In this document: one piece after another, positions 1 to 8,183 of the stretch
Numbering within the stretch: position 1 is the first letter of the stretch
Layout of the letters: every line of letters starts with the position of its first letter
Assembly (NCBI GenBank): GCA_963735115.1
Contig: CAVTJR010000002.1
Location: forward strand, 186,001-250,000
Length of the DNA stretch: 64,000 nucleotides
From: JAKACA01 sp963735115
GTDB lineage: Bacteria; Actinomycetota; Acidimicrobiia; Acidimicrobiales; Bog-793
Direction: 5' to 3'
Translations under genes and position numbers: made by a program
The notes under the pieces: model-generated
Databases searched by the model: none
What the model saw: only the letters and a program-made list of their open reading frames with translations
Told to the model about the DNA's origin: nothing

Positions 1-697
1 GCGACGCCTTCGCCTCGAAGTACCTCTCCATCGTCAGGTGGTAGTCGAGGTGGTCCTGGCTGAGGTTCGTGAAGACGGCGACCTCGTGGCGGTAGCCGTC
101 GACGCGGCGCTGCACGAGGGCGTGCGAGGTCACCTCGAGCGCCACCGCTGTCTTGCCGGCGCGCACGGCCGAAGCGAATTGGCGCTGCAGATCGGGAGCC
201 TCCGGCGTCGTGCGGACGCCTCCGAGGGTACCGATGACCATCGTCGGCCAGCCCTCGGCCTCGAGGACGCTGCGAAGGAGGAACGTCGTCGTGGTCTTGC
301 CGTTCGTGCCGGTGACGCCCACCGTGTGCAGCTTGGCGGCCGGATCGTGATGCACCGTGCAGGCGGCCTCGGCCATGGCGGTCCTGGCCTGCCCGGCACC
401 CACCACGAGCTGCGGCGCCCGGCGGGCGACACCCTCGAGCGGCCGCTCGCACACGAAGGCGACGGCCCCGGCCAGCAGCGCTTCGTCGGCAAAGGCGTGA
501 CCGTCCCGGAGCTCTCCCGGCACGCAGCAAAACAAGTCGCCTGCCCCATTGCTCGGCCTCACCTTGCGGTGGTCGAACTGGACGTCGCGAACGAGCACGC
601 CGTCAGCGTCTCCCACGACCAGCTGCGGGCGCAGGCGTGTGATCACTGCGCTCAGCGGCACGGGATCGGCTTCGTCGCGGCTGTCGGCCGCGCTCAC
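1..697 (-). CDS. murE: UDP-N-acetylmuramoyl-tripeptide synthetase MurE, N-terminal part (cut by window edge)
   Basis: Cytoplasmic Mur ligase that adds the third amino acid (normally meso-diaminopimelate in this lineage) to UDP-MurNAc-dipeptide. The minus-strand frame stays open from a GTG at 697 to the window edge. It encodes an N-terminal UDP-binding region (about residues 20-105), then the ATP-binding loop VTGTNGKTTTT near residue 120, and later LEVTSHAL and NLSQDHLDYH, which are Mur ligase motifs. The GTG overlaps the ftsI stop as GTGA (694-697), which fixes the start and indicates translational coupling. The C-terminal half lies outside the window, so substrate-specificity residues cannot be judged. 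The identification rests on the P-loop and on position directly downstream of ftsI. Confidence 0.93.
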   Translation of the reverse strand, partial: MSAADSRDEADPVPLSAVITRLRPQLVVGDADGVLVRDVQFDHRKVRPSNGAGDLFCCVPGELRDGHAFADEALLAGAVAFVCERPLEGVARRAPQLVVGAGQARTAMAEAACTVHHDPAAKLHTVGVTGTNGKTTTTFLLRSVLEAEGWPTMVIGTLGGVRTTPEAPDLQRQFASAVRAGKTAVALEVTSHALVQRRVDGYRHEVAVFTNLSQDHLDYHLTMERYFEAKAS

Positions 698-2779
698 GGC
701 TGGCACGCCCTGCCGCCGGCCGTGGACGCCGGAGGCGAGACGTCGAAGTGGCGCAGCGCATAGCGCATGATCGTCGAGAAAACCGGGGCTGAAGCGGCGC
801 CTCCGTAGTAGTCGTTCGGGTGGTTGATCACGACGATTGCTGTGAGCTGGGGCGACTGCGCGGGCACGAAGCCCACGAACGTCGCCATCCACGCACCCGG
901 CGTGTACCCGCCCCGCCCGTTCGGGATCTGAGCCGTTCCGGTCTTCCCCGCCACCGTGTAGCCGGGGATCTGCGCGGCCGTGGCGGTTCCAGCGGAGGTC
1001 ACGCACTCGAGCATCGGCAAGAGCTCGCGGGCGGTAGCGGCGTCGAGCACCCGGTGAGTCGGACCCGAGGGCACGACCTTCTGCGTACCATCCGGTGACA
1101 CCGTCGCCTGCACGAGTCGTGGCGGAACATATACGCCACCGTTGGCGACGGCGTTGTAGGCGTCGGCCACTTGCATGGCCGTGACGGCCTCGCCGGTCCC
1201 GATCGGGATGGTCCCCATGGAGGAGGCCCACCACGTCGACAGCGGCGGTACGTCCCCGGCCGTCTCGCCAGGCCAGTCAAGTGCCGTCGGCTGCCCGAAG
1301 CCGAGGTCGCGAAGCTGGTCGTACAGCCGTTGCGGACCGAGGTCGGCGGCGATCTCGATCGTGCCGACGTTCGATGACTGGGCGAGGATCTCGCGCGACC
1401 GGAAGAACCTCGGTCGGGTGGTAGTCGGCGTCCTCGAACTGCCAGCCGCCGACGTTGATCGTAAAGGGCACCGTGAACCTGGAGCTCGGCGAGATGACGC
1501 CGTCCTGCAGGGCGGCGGAGATCGTCGCCAGCTTCATGACCGATCCGGCCTGGTACTGCGACGTGACGGCGAGGTTCTGGGTGGCCGGGGACACCTGGCC
1601 GCGTCTGTTCCTCACGAGGTTGACCATGGAGAGAATGCCGCCGGTTCGCGTGTCGAGCACCACGACCGTGCCGCTGTGAGCGTCGGTCGCCTTCAGCTGG
1701 GCGCTGAGCACCCGCGTCACCTCGAACTGCAGGGGTTGATCGAGCGACAGAACGAGGCCCTCGCCCTGAGTGGCGGGCTCGATGTCACGGGCGCCGCTGG
1801 GAAGCGCCTCGCCTGCGGGGCCGACGGCGAGCTCCTCGCTCCCCGGAACCCCCTGCAGCAGGTTCTGCCGCTGGTACTCGAGCCCCGACAGCCCCGTCCC
1901 GGAGAAGCCGACGATCCCGAGCAGGGGCGAGAACAACAGGCCGTCCGGATCGACGCGTGTCGGGTCGGGCACGAAGGACACGTTGGGCAGGTCGAGGGCG
2001 CCTACCGCAGCTTCGGTGGCCGTCGCAACCTGGCGGGCGAGCGTCACGTAGCCGCGTTTTTGCGTGAGGTCGTTGTGGAGGACAGAAGGGGAAAGTCCGA
2101 GCAGGCGGGCGAGCGCAGCGAGATCGGTGTTCGGATCGCTCACGAGAAAGTCGTCGCTCACGACGTCGACGCGGGGCACCGAGACGGCGATGAGGTTTCC
2201 GTTCCTGTCGTAGATCGAACCGCGCAACGCCGGGAGCGTCACCTTCTGGTACAGCTCGGAGTTGCCGTAGGCAGCGTACTTGGCGGCCCCGAGACCCTGC
2301 ACGTCTACGACGCGAGCGACGAGGAACGACACCAGTAGGACCGCCACGAACACAAGCACGTGGATGCGACGCTTGTGTGACGCCCCGGTCGTCCGGCCTG
2401 GCGGCGCGGCGTTGCGGCTCGTCGACGCGACTTGCCGCCGCCGAGATGGCTGTGTCGCCGACGACGCCGGGCGGACCGGCGCGCTGCCCGTCGCGGCGAC
2501 TTGACGCCGCCGAGATGGCGGCGCCGGGCGGGATCGCTCAGGCGACCGTGACGAGCGAGCGTCCGCCGTGCCGAGGGCGGGCTCGGCCGAGACTGAGCGG
2601 ACCGGACGGCCAACCCCGTCGCGGCGGACAACGATTCCGGGAAGAGGCCGGGCCCGTTCGGACCGGGCTCGTTCGGGGCGGGCTCGTTCGGACCGGGCCC
2701 GTTCGGGGCGGGCTCGTTCGGGGCGGTCTCGTTCGGGGCGGTCCCTCCTCGAGGCGCCCGAGGGCCGGCGCGAGTTCAC
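694..2779 (-). CDS. ftsI: Peptidoglycan transpeptidase FtsI (PBP3), apparent frameshift near 1395
   Basis: Septal peptidoglycan D,D-transpeptidase of the divisome, anchored in the inner membrane. The first frame starts at GTG 2779, which overlaps the ftsL stop (GTGA). It has an Arg/Glu-rich tail (residues 1-135), a membrane helix (about 138-158), a dimerisation region, and the active-site motif SVMK (S413, K416). The frame breaks near 1391-1400. The +1 frame then continues as EILAQSSNVG, which contains the SxN motif, and reaches GKTGTAQIP, the KTG motif. Removing one base in the GCGCG run gives 694 residues with all three catalytic motifs in order. A single-base assembly error is the simplest explanation. 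True inactivation is unlikely for an essential gene. Confidence 0.93.
2647..2746 (-). repeat. Imperfect 15-bp tandem repeats encoding (RAR-P/S-E) units in FtsI
   Basis: About six imperfect copies of a 15-bp unit related to GGGCTCGTTCGGACC on the plus strand. On the coding strand they give alternating RARPE and RARSE pentapeptides at FtsI residues about 15-45, in the cytoplasmic tail before the membrane helix. Such repeats change length easily by slippage. Confidence 0.8.
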
Positions 2780-3306
2780 GGTGCCGCGTGCGAGGCGATC
2801 GTCGAGCCGCTCGAGCTCCGATCCGGTGCGGCGCCGCGACGACCACCGTGGCCTAGAGAGGGCGCCACCGCCTTTGGCTCATGAGCCTGCGCGACGGTCT
2901 CGCCTGGGTTCACGGGGCGCAGGTAGGTGACGGCGCTTGGTGTGATCATGTGGAGGCGGGTTTCTGCGATGGCGAGGATGCGCGACGGTGCCACCAACTC
3001 GGCCTTCTGCAGCTGGTAGTCCTGCTGGACCTGCAGCGCCTGGGTGATCTGGGCCTGCAGACCATCCGAGCGCACCTGGTCGGACGCCACAAAGGCGTGG
3101 CCGAGAGCGGCGAGCATGAGAGGAGCGGCGACGAGAGCGGCTGCCAGTGTGGTGAGCACGCGGACTTGCCGCCGGTGGGAGCGAGCGATGACCTGCCGGC
3201 GATCGAGAACGCCGAGATCCGGGCTCGCCTGCCGGTCGGGACGCTCGTCCGGACGGGTGCGGGCCGCCTTGGCGCTCTCCGCCAGTGAAGCGCTCCTCGT
3301 GGCCAT
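2776..3306 (-). CDS. ftsL: FtsL-like cell-division protein
   Basis: Small bitopic divisome protein, 176 residues. In this family the protein bridges FtsI/FtsW with FtsQ/FtsB. A basic, charged N-terminal segment (about residues 1-60) is followed by one hydrophobic helix (VLTTLAAALVAAPLMLAAL, about 65-85) and a periplasmic stretch rich in Gln and Leu that looks like a short coiled coil. A conserved-looking C-terminal part contains ITPSAVTYLRPVNPGE. Sequence conservation in FtsL is weak, so the call depends mainly on size, topology and position between rsmH and ftsI. ATG 3306 shares one base with the rsmH stop (TGATG), and the end overlaps the ftsI start. Confidence 0.8.
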   Translation of the reverse strand: MATRSASLAESAKAARTRPDERPDRQASPDLGVLDRRQVIARSHRRQVRVLTTLAAALVAAPLMLAALGHAFVASDQVRSDGLQAQITQALQVQQDYQLQKAELVAPSRILAIAETRLHMITPSAVTYLRPVNPGETVAQAHEPKAVAPSLGHGGRRGAAPDRSSSGSTIASHAAP

Positions 3307-4323
3307 CACGCCTCCTCGTCGGCCGACAGACGGCTCGTGATCCGGGCGCGCGGACCGAAGGGCGCTTCGAGGCGCTCGACGGCTCGTAGGCGCGCGCTCG
3401 ACGACCGCGGGTTGGCATTGACCTCGGCGGCGCTCGGGAGGCGAGCCCCCCGCGTGAGCAGCCGAACGGCGGGAATCGCCCCGCACACGCATCCGATCTC
3501 GGGCGGGCATGTGCACCACCCTGCGGCAGCGGCGGCAAAGCGGGACTTCACGAGCCGGTCTTCCCCCGAGTGATACGAGAGGACGACGCACCGACCGCCC
3601 GGGGCGAGCGCCTCCATCGCATCGTCAAGTGCCGGGCCGAGCAGTTCCAGCTCCTGGTTGACGGCGATGCGAAGCGCCTGGAAGACGCGCTTTGCAGGAT
3701 GACCGCCACGCTGGCGGGCAGCAGCCGGAATGGCGTAGCGCACGATCTCGGCCAGCTGGCCCGTCGTTGCCACCGGCCGTGCGGCGACGACCGCCCGGGC
3801 GATGCGGCGGGCGAAACGGGACTCGCCGTTGTCGGCGAACAGCCGGGCGAGGTCGGCTTCAGCGGTGTTGTTGACGATGTCGGCGGCCGTCACGGCTTCG
3901 GCGGGGTCCATCCGCATGTCGAGGGGGGCGTCGTAGCGATACGAGAAGCCCCTGGCCGCCTCGTCGAATTGCCCGCGAACTCACGCCCAGGTCGAAGAGG
4001 ACGCCTGACACTGGCTCGCCCGGGGCCGTCTCGGCCAACACGCCGGCGAGTCGGTCGAAGCGGGCGTGAACGACAAAGGCCCGGGCGCCGAAGGCCTGCA
4101 AAGTGGCTCGGGCGGCCTCGACCGCCTCAGGGTCGCGGTCGAGGCCGATGAGTCGGTGGGTGCTGGAGGCGGCGAGGATGGCGGCGGCGTGGCCGCCCCC
4201 GCCGACGGTGGCGTCGAGGAAGACGCCTCCGGGTGTCGCCGTCAGGAGCTCGACGACTTCCTCCATCATCACGGGCGAGTGGGCGAAGTCCCCGTCCTCG
4301 CGCTCGACCGGTTCCCGGGTCAT
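3306..4323 (-). CDS. rsmH: 16S rRNA (cytosine1402-N4)-methyltransferase RsmH, apparent frameshift near 3973
   Basis: SAM-dependent methyltransferase acting on C1402 of 16S rRNA. The first frame carries FAHSPVMMEEVVELL and the SAM loop FLDATVGGGGHAAAIL, then DLGVSS. Translation shifts by +1 in a GGG run near 3972-3974. The next frame continues as FDEAARGFSYRYDAPLDMRM and ends with the usual RsmH C-terminus (VVLSYHSGEDRLVK). Deleting one G restores 338 residues, the normal size. The chosen ATG at 4323 begins MTREPVEREDGDFAHS. The start codon lies inside a perfect 24-bp inverted repeat, listed separately. It is the second gene after mraZ. Confidence 0.92.
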
Positions 4324-4445
4324 CCGCAGCCCCCCAGCCGCCTCGAGGTACGACGGTCGCACTTCTGAGCGGGGATGGCGATTGTTGGCGGAGAGGGTTG
4401 AACCATCCTGCGCAGCGGCCAGGGGGCTGCGGATGACCCGGGAAC
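4311..4445 (-). repeat. Perfect 24-bp inverted repeat covering the rsmH start codon
   Basis: Arms at 4311-4334 and 4422-4445 are exact reverse complements. Each contains CCCGGGTCATCCGCAG in one orientation. Pairing continues partly for another ten bases inward. The 87-nt loop is the rest of the mraZ-rsmH leader. In the transcript the 3' arm holds the rsmH ATG (4321-4323) and the G-rich stretch just upstream that would serve as its ribosome binding site, so the folded form would hide both. Confidence 0.85.
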
Positions 4446-4481
4446 ATGCAATTGAGACCATCTCGTCCATGGGCGCACGGC

Positions 4482-4886
4482 TCACGACCCCTTGCTCCCG
4501 AAGGACACTTCGCGTGCGTCCCATGCCTGCTTCGACCACAGCTCGACGCGGTCGTACACCCCGAAGAACAGGACCTCGGTCCCGATCTTGGCGTACTCAC
4601 GCAGTCCGGGCGGCACGATGATTCGGCCCTGCTGGTCGAGGGAGAAGTCGCTGCACATGGAGAACCACCTCCGCACCTCGTGACGTAAGTCAGCGGACTC
4701 CTTCGCCCTCACGTGCTGTCGGCGCGACTCCTCGGCGAACTCCACCGTCGTCCAGAGCGCGATGCAACCGTCCTCGTGCGGGGCGAGGACGCCCTCGGGG
4801 TCGAACAGCGGACGAAAGCGCGGCGGCACGATGACCCTCGACTTGGGGTCGAGCGAGCGCTCGTCGCGACCTTTGAGCGACTCCAA
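4482..4886 (-). CDS. mraZ: Transcriptional regulator MraZ
   Basis: DNA-binding regulator of the division and cell-wall cluster, 134 residues. It has two copies of the SpoVT/AbrB-like MraZ fold. The first is around SLDPKSRVIVPPRFR (residues 11-25) and the second around SLDQQGRIIVPPGLREYA (about 82-99), giving the paired D-x-x-G/S-R-x-x-x-P signature. In characterised bacteria MraZ binds direct repeats upstream of its own gene and represses the operon. Matching repeats lie at 4932-4987 just upstream. It is the first gene of the cluster mraZ-rsmH-ftsL-ftsI-murE. It ends 158 bases before rsmH, a gap holding the inverted repeat. Confidence 0.96.
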   Translation of the reverse strand: MESLKGRDERSLDPKSRVIVPPRFRPLFDPEGVLAPHEDGCIALWTTVEFAEESRRQHVRAKESADLRHEVRRWFSMCSDFSLDQQGRIIVPPGLREYAKIGTEVLFFGVYDRVELWSKQAWDAREVSFGSKGS

Positions 4887-4929
4887 GTGTCCCTAACGAC
4901 CTCTCAGCGTTCCGGGCCAGCTCCCCTAG

Positions 4930-4990
4930 CCCCCACTTGACCCCACCGTACCGTACTTTTCCCCCACCGACAACCACTTTTACCCACTGA
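4930..4990 (-). promoter_or_regulatory. MraZ operator: GTGGG boxes at about 10-bp spacing
   Basis: On the minus strand, GTGGG occurs at 4983-4987, 4963-4967, 4942-4946 and 4932-4936, with a weaker GTGGT at 4973-4977 and a degenerate copy near 4952-4956. The spacing is 10, 10 and 11 bp, one helical turn. MraZ is known to bind TGGGN-type direct repeats of this spacing in front of mraZ, so autoregulation is the natural reading. The array begins 46 bp upstream of the mraZ start. Confidence 0.8.
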
Positions 4991-5117
4991 CATGCCGATC
5001 GAGCCCTCGGAGTGCCACTTCCTCCCACCCGGCGCCCTCCTGTAGGCGTCCCCAGCGGTTCGCAAAGGGCTCGCATTCGCCGCTGGAACGGCCGCTAACA
5101 GGGCGCGTGGCCCGCCT

Positions 5118-5777
5118 TCAGCCGAGTTGGCGCAGGAGAGCGGAACGGAGCCGCCACCCGGCGCTGCGGCCGCCCGGAACCGCGGTCGCCGTCGCCGCCA
5201 GCGACCTCGCTGCCTCCAGCTTCTCGGCCTCACGCAGTCGGAGCAGCCCGGGCAGCTCGGACGGGTCGAATTCGAGCATCGCCATGGAGTGGAACCAGGC
5301 GCCCGATCGGTCGCGGCGCTGCGAGATGCCCACGACCTTGCGGCCGTCCACGGTCACTTCCCCGGCACCGAGGCCGGCGAAGCACAGTGTGGGCGACCAT
5401 CTCGTGGCCACGGCTGCGCCGCTCGCCACCACCGCCAGCGTGGACCGTCCCCCGTCCATCACCGAGGCGACCGCAGCCCTCCAGGCCTCGCCGAGGAACC
5501 CGAACGACGCCAGGACGTCGTCGACGAAGCGGGGATCGCCGCGAGGGACGAACACGTCGATCCACACCTGCGCGCCCGGTCGCACGATGACGGCTCCGCC
5601 CCCGCTACGGCGCCGGAGGACCTCAAGGCCGGCGTCGGCGCACCGCTCCGAATCGATGTCCGACTCGCCTTGCATGCTCCCGAGCACCACGGCGGCGGAG
5701 GTCGGTTCGCACACGACGGCCATCGGGCGCGAAGCGCCGGACCCGGCGAGGAGCAACTGAGGCGGCCCCCTCCGCAC
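5118..5777 (-). CDS. Lipoate-protein ligase A family protein
   Basis: Member of the biotin/lipoate ligase fold, probably acting on lipoate or octanoate of 2-oxoacid dehydrogenase or glycine-cleavage subunits. The 219-residue product has the family signature RRRSGGGAV (about residues 55-63) and, further on, DGRKVVGISQRRDR (about 145-158) with the conserved lysine. PRGDP and FAGLGAGEVTV also match the actinobacterial branch I know. The N-terminus is short but contains the usual SAAVVLGSMQ strand. The start is GTG 5777, with no better upstream start in frame. Substrate cannot be decided from sequence alone, and octanoyltransferase activity is an alternative. Confidence 0.8.
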   Translation of the reverse strand: MRRGPPQLLLAGSGASRPMAVVCEPTSAAVVLGSMQGESDIDSERCADAGLEVLRRRSGGGAVIVRPGAQVWIDVFVPRGDPRFVDDVLASFGFLGEAWRAAVASVMDGGRSTLAVVASGAAVATRWSPTLCFAGLGAGEVTVDGRKVVGISQRRDRSGAWFHSMAMLEFDPSELPGLLRLREAEKLEAARSLAATATAVPGGRSAGWRLRSALLRQLG

Positions 5778-5805
5778 GTCTAGGGCGAAGGGCGGCCCGG
5801 TCGTC

Positions 5806-6324
5806 TCAGACAGCGACAGCCTGATTGAGTACGGGCGCCACGTACGGAGCCCAGGCGTCGTGGACCTCGCCGCTGGCGGCTAGCAGCCACAGCCGCGATC
5901 GGGGAGCCCTCGGCTGCCGCGATAGCGAGAAACCTGCCTCCTCAAGAAGCCGGTCCTCCTTCCGGGTGTTGCACCGACGGCAGCAGGCCACGACGTTCTC
6001 CCACGAGTGGGTCCCGCCACGGCTGCGGGGGACGACGTGGTCGATGTTCTCGGCCTGGGCACCGCAGTACTGACAACGATGGCCGTCACGGACGAAGACG
6101 GAGCGGCGCGTGACGGCCACGCGGGTCTGGTGCGGCACGCGCACGTAGTGGACGAGCCTCACGACCGACGGCTCGGCGAACGATCGTCGCACGGTACGGA
6201 ACTCGGCTCCGCTGCCCTCGAGGAGGACGGCTTTCTCGGACAGCACAAGGACCAGCGCCCGGCGGGCGGTAACGACTGACAGCGGCTCGAACGACGCATT
6301 CAAGACGAGCGCGCGGCCGTTCAT
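5806..6324 (-). CDS. HNH endonuclease domain protein
   Basis: 172 residues with an intact HNH nuclease motif. A CxxC pair (CQYCG, about residues 84-88) precedes NIDHVVPRSRGGTHSWENVVACCRRCNTRK in overview, where the His, Asn and second CxxC of a zinc-bound HNH centre are visible (about 93-122). The N-terminal half (LNASFEPLSVVTARRALVL) is typical of a stand-alone HNH protein that is widespread in actinobacteria and has no known role. It starts at ATG 6324 and is not linked to restriction, toxin or phage genes here, so a housekeeping or repair function is more likely than defence. The target is unknown. Confidence 0.85.
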   Translation of the reverse strand: MNGRALVLNASFEPLSVVTARRALVLVLSEKAVLLEGSGAEFRTVRRSFAEPSVVRLVHYVRVPHQTRVAVTRRSVFVRDGHRCQYCGAQAENIDHVVPRSRGGTHSWENVVACCRRCNTRKEDRLLEEAGFSLSRQPRAPRSRLWLLAASGEVHDAWAPYVAPVLNQAVAV

Positions 6325-6444
6325 CTCAGCCCCGGGCGTCCTTTTAACCGTAGACTTCGTCCCCCACGTCGCATCCGGCGACGTTAGCTCACGGTCGTGG
6401 TCGGCCCGTGCACTCGCCCCGGGCTGCGGCAGTGAACTCGCCCG

Positions 6445-6732
6445 CTACCGCCCGCCACCGTGCAAGCCCGATCGGTGCGATTGGCGACACCAGCTCAGCC
6501 AGGTGACGACGTCCTCGGCCGTCGGACGGGCTCGGCGGTCGCCGTAAGCGGTCTCCATGCGGAACTCCAACCACGCCCGCGCCGGCCGGGGCACCGGTGG
6601 CCAAGAACGCCACCAGCGACGAACGGAAAGAGAGTGAGCTTGGAGGAGGGCCGTCCACCAGAGATCCGGCCGCTTGGCCAGCGCGAGCGCCGTTGCCAGC
6701 ACCCACGAAGGCGACCGGCCTTTGGCGCTCAC
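6445..6732 (-). CDS. Conserved small actinobacterial protein, 95 residues, unknown function
   Basis: The GTG at 6732 overlaps the stop of the ROK kinase (GTGA), giving a 95-residue basic protein beginning VSAKGRSPSWVLATALALA. Trp and Arg are frequent, and the C-terminal half contains FRMETAYGD and TAEDVVTWLSWCRQ, a pattern I have seen in small hypothetical actinobacterial proteins. No catalytic motif or convincing membrane helix is present. A much longer reading of the same frame extends to 7626 but runs antiparallel in phase through the kinase and is Arg-rich noise, so only the part after 6732 is called. Coupling to the kinase suggests co-translation but gives no function. Confidence 0.7.
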   Translation of the reverse strand: MSAKGRSPSWVLATALALAKRPDLWWTALLQAHSLSVRRWWRSWPPVPRPARAWLEFRMETAYGDRRARPTAEDVVTWLSWCRQSHRSGLHGGGR

Positions 6733-7667
6733 GAGGCGGGAACGCCTGCCACGAGCCTGCCCCAGCCGAGGGCGGCGGCGCCGACAATGGGGCCGCCTTC
6801 GTCCAGCCCGGCCGGCTCGAGGCGGCAACCGCTCGAGAAGCTCAACCGTGCGACGCGGTCGACCTCGCGCTGGGCGGCGAGGAAGAACCTCGTGCCGAAT
6901 CCGAGCGCGACGGACCCGGCCACGACGGCGAGGCGAAGGTCGAGCAGGTTGGCGACCGACCCGACGGCTCGGCCGACGAGCAGCCCGGTGCGTTCGATCA
7001 CCTCGGCTGAAGCCGCCTCGGCGGGGGCGCCGGTCGCCCGGGCGATGGCCGTACCGGAGGCTTCGGCCTCGAGGCATCCTCTCGCGCCGCAGGCGCAAGC
7101 CCGCCCGTCCGGCTCGACGATGACATGGCCGATGTGGCCGGCGTTGCCCGTGGCACCGCCGAGCAGGCGACCGCCGAGGACGATGCCGCCGCCGACTCCG
7201 GTGGACACGACCATCGCCAGGTAGTTTCGCTCGCCTTTGGCGGCACCGAGCCAACCTTCGCCGAGGGCGAGTGCTTTGGCGTCGTTGTCGACCTGCAGAC
7301 CGACGCCTCGTGTGGCCGCATACCCCTGCAGGACGTCGGCGAGCCGATCCCGCAAGGGAAAGCCACGCCACGCCGGGATGTTGAGCGGTGACACGCTCTC
7401 GCCGCCGAGTGTCATCGGCCCGCCGCATCCGACCCCGCAGGCAACGACCTCGCCTCGGGCGGCGGCCGCGCCGACAGCGATCTCCACGAGGTCGGCCAGC
7501 ACGCGAAAGAGCGCATCTCCATCGGTCGCCAACGGCGTGCGGACGCGGTCCTCCCAGACGATCACGCCCTGCCGGTCGACAAGACCGACGGCCATCTTCG
7601 TGCCGCCGATGTCGACGGCGAGGCACAGTTCGCCGTCGCGGGCCTGATCAGCCAGCGTCAGGCTCAG
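6729..7667 (-). CDS. ROK family sugar kinase (glucokinase-like), probable CTG start
   Basis: Cytoplasmic sugar kinase, most likely glucokinase. The phosphate loop is AVDIGGTKMAVGLVD near the N-terminus. DNDAKALALGEGWLG holds the catalytic Asp, and GHIGHVIVEPDGRACACGARGCLEAEASG is the ROK zinc-binding region with its Cys residues (about residues 165-190). No ATG, GTG or TTG exists in frame between the upstream gene and the phosphate loop. CTG 7667 overlaps the DUF3040 stop as CTGA (7664-7667) and would give 312 residues, the family size. A 392-residue reading starting at 7907 would overlap DUF3040 almost entirely and is not credible. Confidence 0.9.
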   Translation of the reverse strand: MSLTLADQARDGELCLAVDIGGTKMAVGLVDRQGVIVWEDRVRTPLATDGDALFRVLADLVEIAVGAAAARGEVVACGVGCGGPMTLGGESVSPLNIPAWRGFPLRDRLADVLQGYAATRGVGLQVDNDAKALALGEGWLGAAKGERNYLAMVVSTGVGGGIVLGGRLLGGATGNAGHIGHVIVEPDGRACACGARGCLEAEASGTAIARATGAPAEAASAEVIERTGLLVGRAVGSVANLLDLRLAVVAGSVALGFGTRFFLAAQREVDRVARLSFSSGCRLEPAGLDEGGPIVGAAALGWGRLVAGVPAS

Positions 7668-8035
7668 TCGTGGTGACCGAAGCGCGATCGCATGCGCCGA
7701 CGCATCTCGGACCAGTCGTTGCCCACCCCGTGGGTCCGGCCGCGACGAGACCCTCTCTGCGGCGCGGCGGCGGCCTGGCGCAGGTGCTGGGCGAACAGCA
7801 ACGTTGAGGCGAGCAACAACAGAAAGCCCAGGGTTCCGAGCTCGACGCTGAACCTGAACGTCGTCAGGAGCAGGACGAACCCGGCGACGGCGCCGAGAAT
7901 GCTCCACCGGGCGCTCTTGGCCGCATCGAGACGATGCGAGCTGTGGTCGACGCGCGCGACGAAGTCACGGTCGTGCTCCCGCAGCGTCTGCTCCATCTCC
8001 TGGAGAATCCGCTGTTCATCTTCGGAAAGTGGCAC
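7664..8035 (-). CDS. DUF3040 membrane protein
   Basis: 123 residues beginning PLSEDEQRILQEMEQ, the hallmark N-terminus of DUF3040, a small actinobacterial membrane-protein family of unknown function. Two hydrophobic helices follow (about residues 45-62 and 66-84), separated by a short loop. The C-terminus is basic and His/Arg-rich. The GTG start at 8035 has a purine-rich GGGAAGGGGG upstream. Its stop overlaps the CTG start of the kinase, so the three genes DUF3040, ROK kinase and the 95-residue protein form one coupled unit. Confidence 0.88.
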   Translation of the reverse strand: MPLSEDEQRILQEMEQTLREHDRDFVARVDHSSHRLDAAKSARWSILGAVAGFVLLLTTFRFSVELGTLGFLLLLASTLLFAQHLRQAAAAPQRGSRRGRTHGVGNDWSEMRRRMRSRFGHHD

Positions 8036-8183
8036 CGTTCACCCCCTTCCCGACCGCTCGGGACAACCTTTCACTTTGCGACTCACGGCTATTGCCTGGT
8101 ACCTCGAGATTAGCCCGCCGCCGCCACCCATATCGACCACGGGGAGGATCTTCGCATAGCCATGGCACGCAGACAATGGCGCC

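Noticed and set aside
5806..6324. HNH protein as part of a defence or mobile element
   Set aside because: Its neighbours are housekeeping genes, composition matches the surroundings, and this stand-alone HNH type is widespread in actinobacteria.
6733..7626. Arg-rich upstream extension of the 95-residue gene
   Set aside because: It overlaps the ROK kinase on the same strand in another frame and has low-complexity Arg/Gly/Ala composition. Only the segment after the GTGA overlap looks like a real protein.
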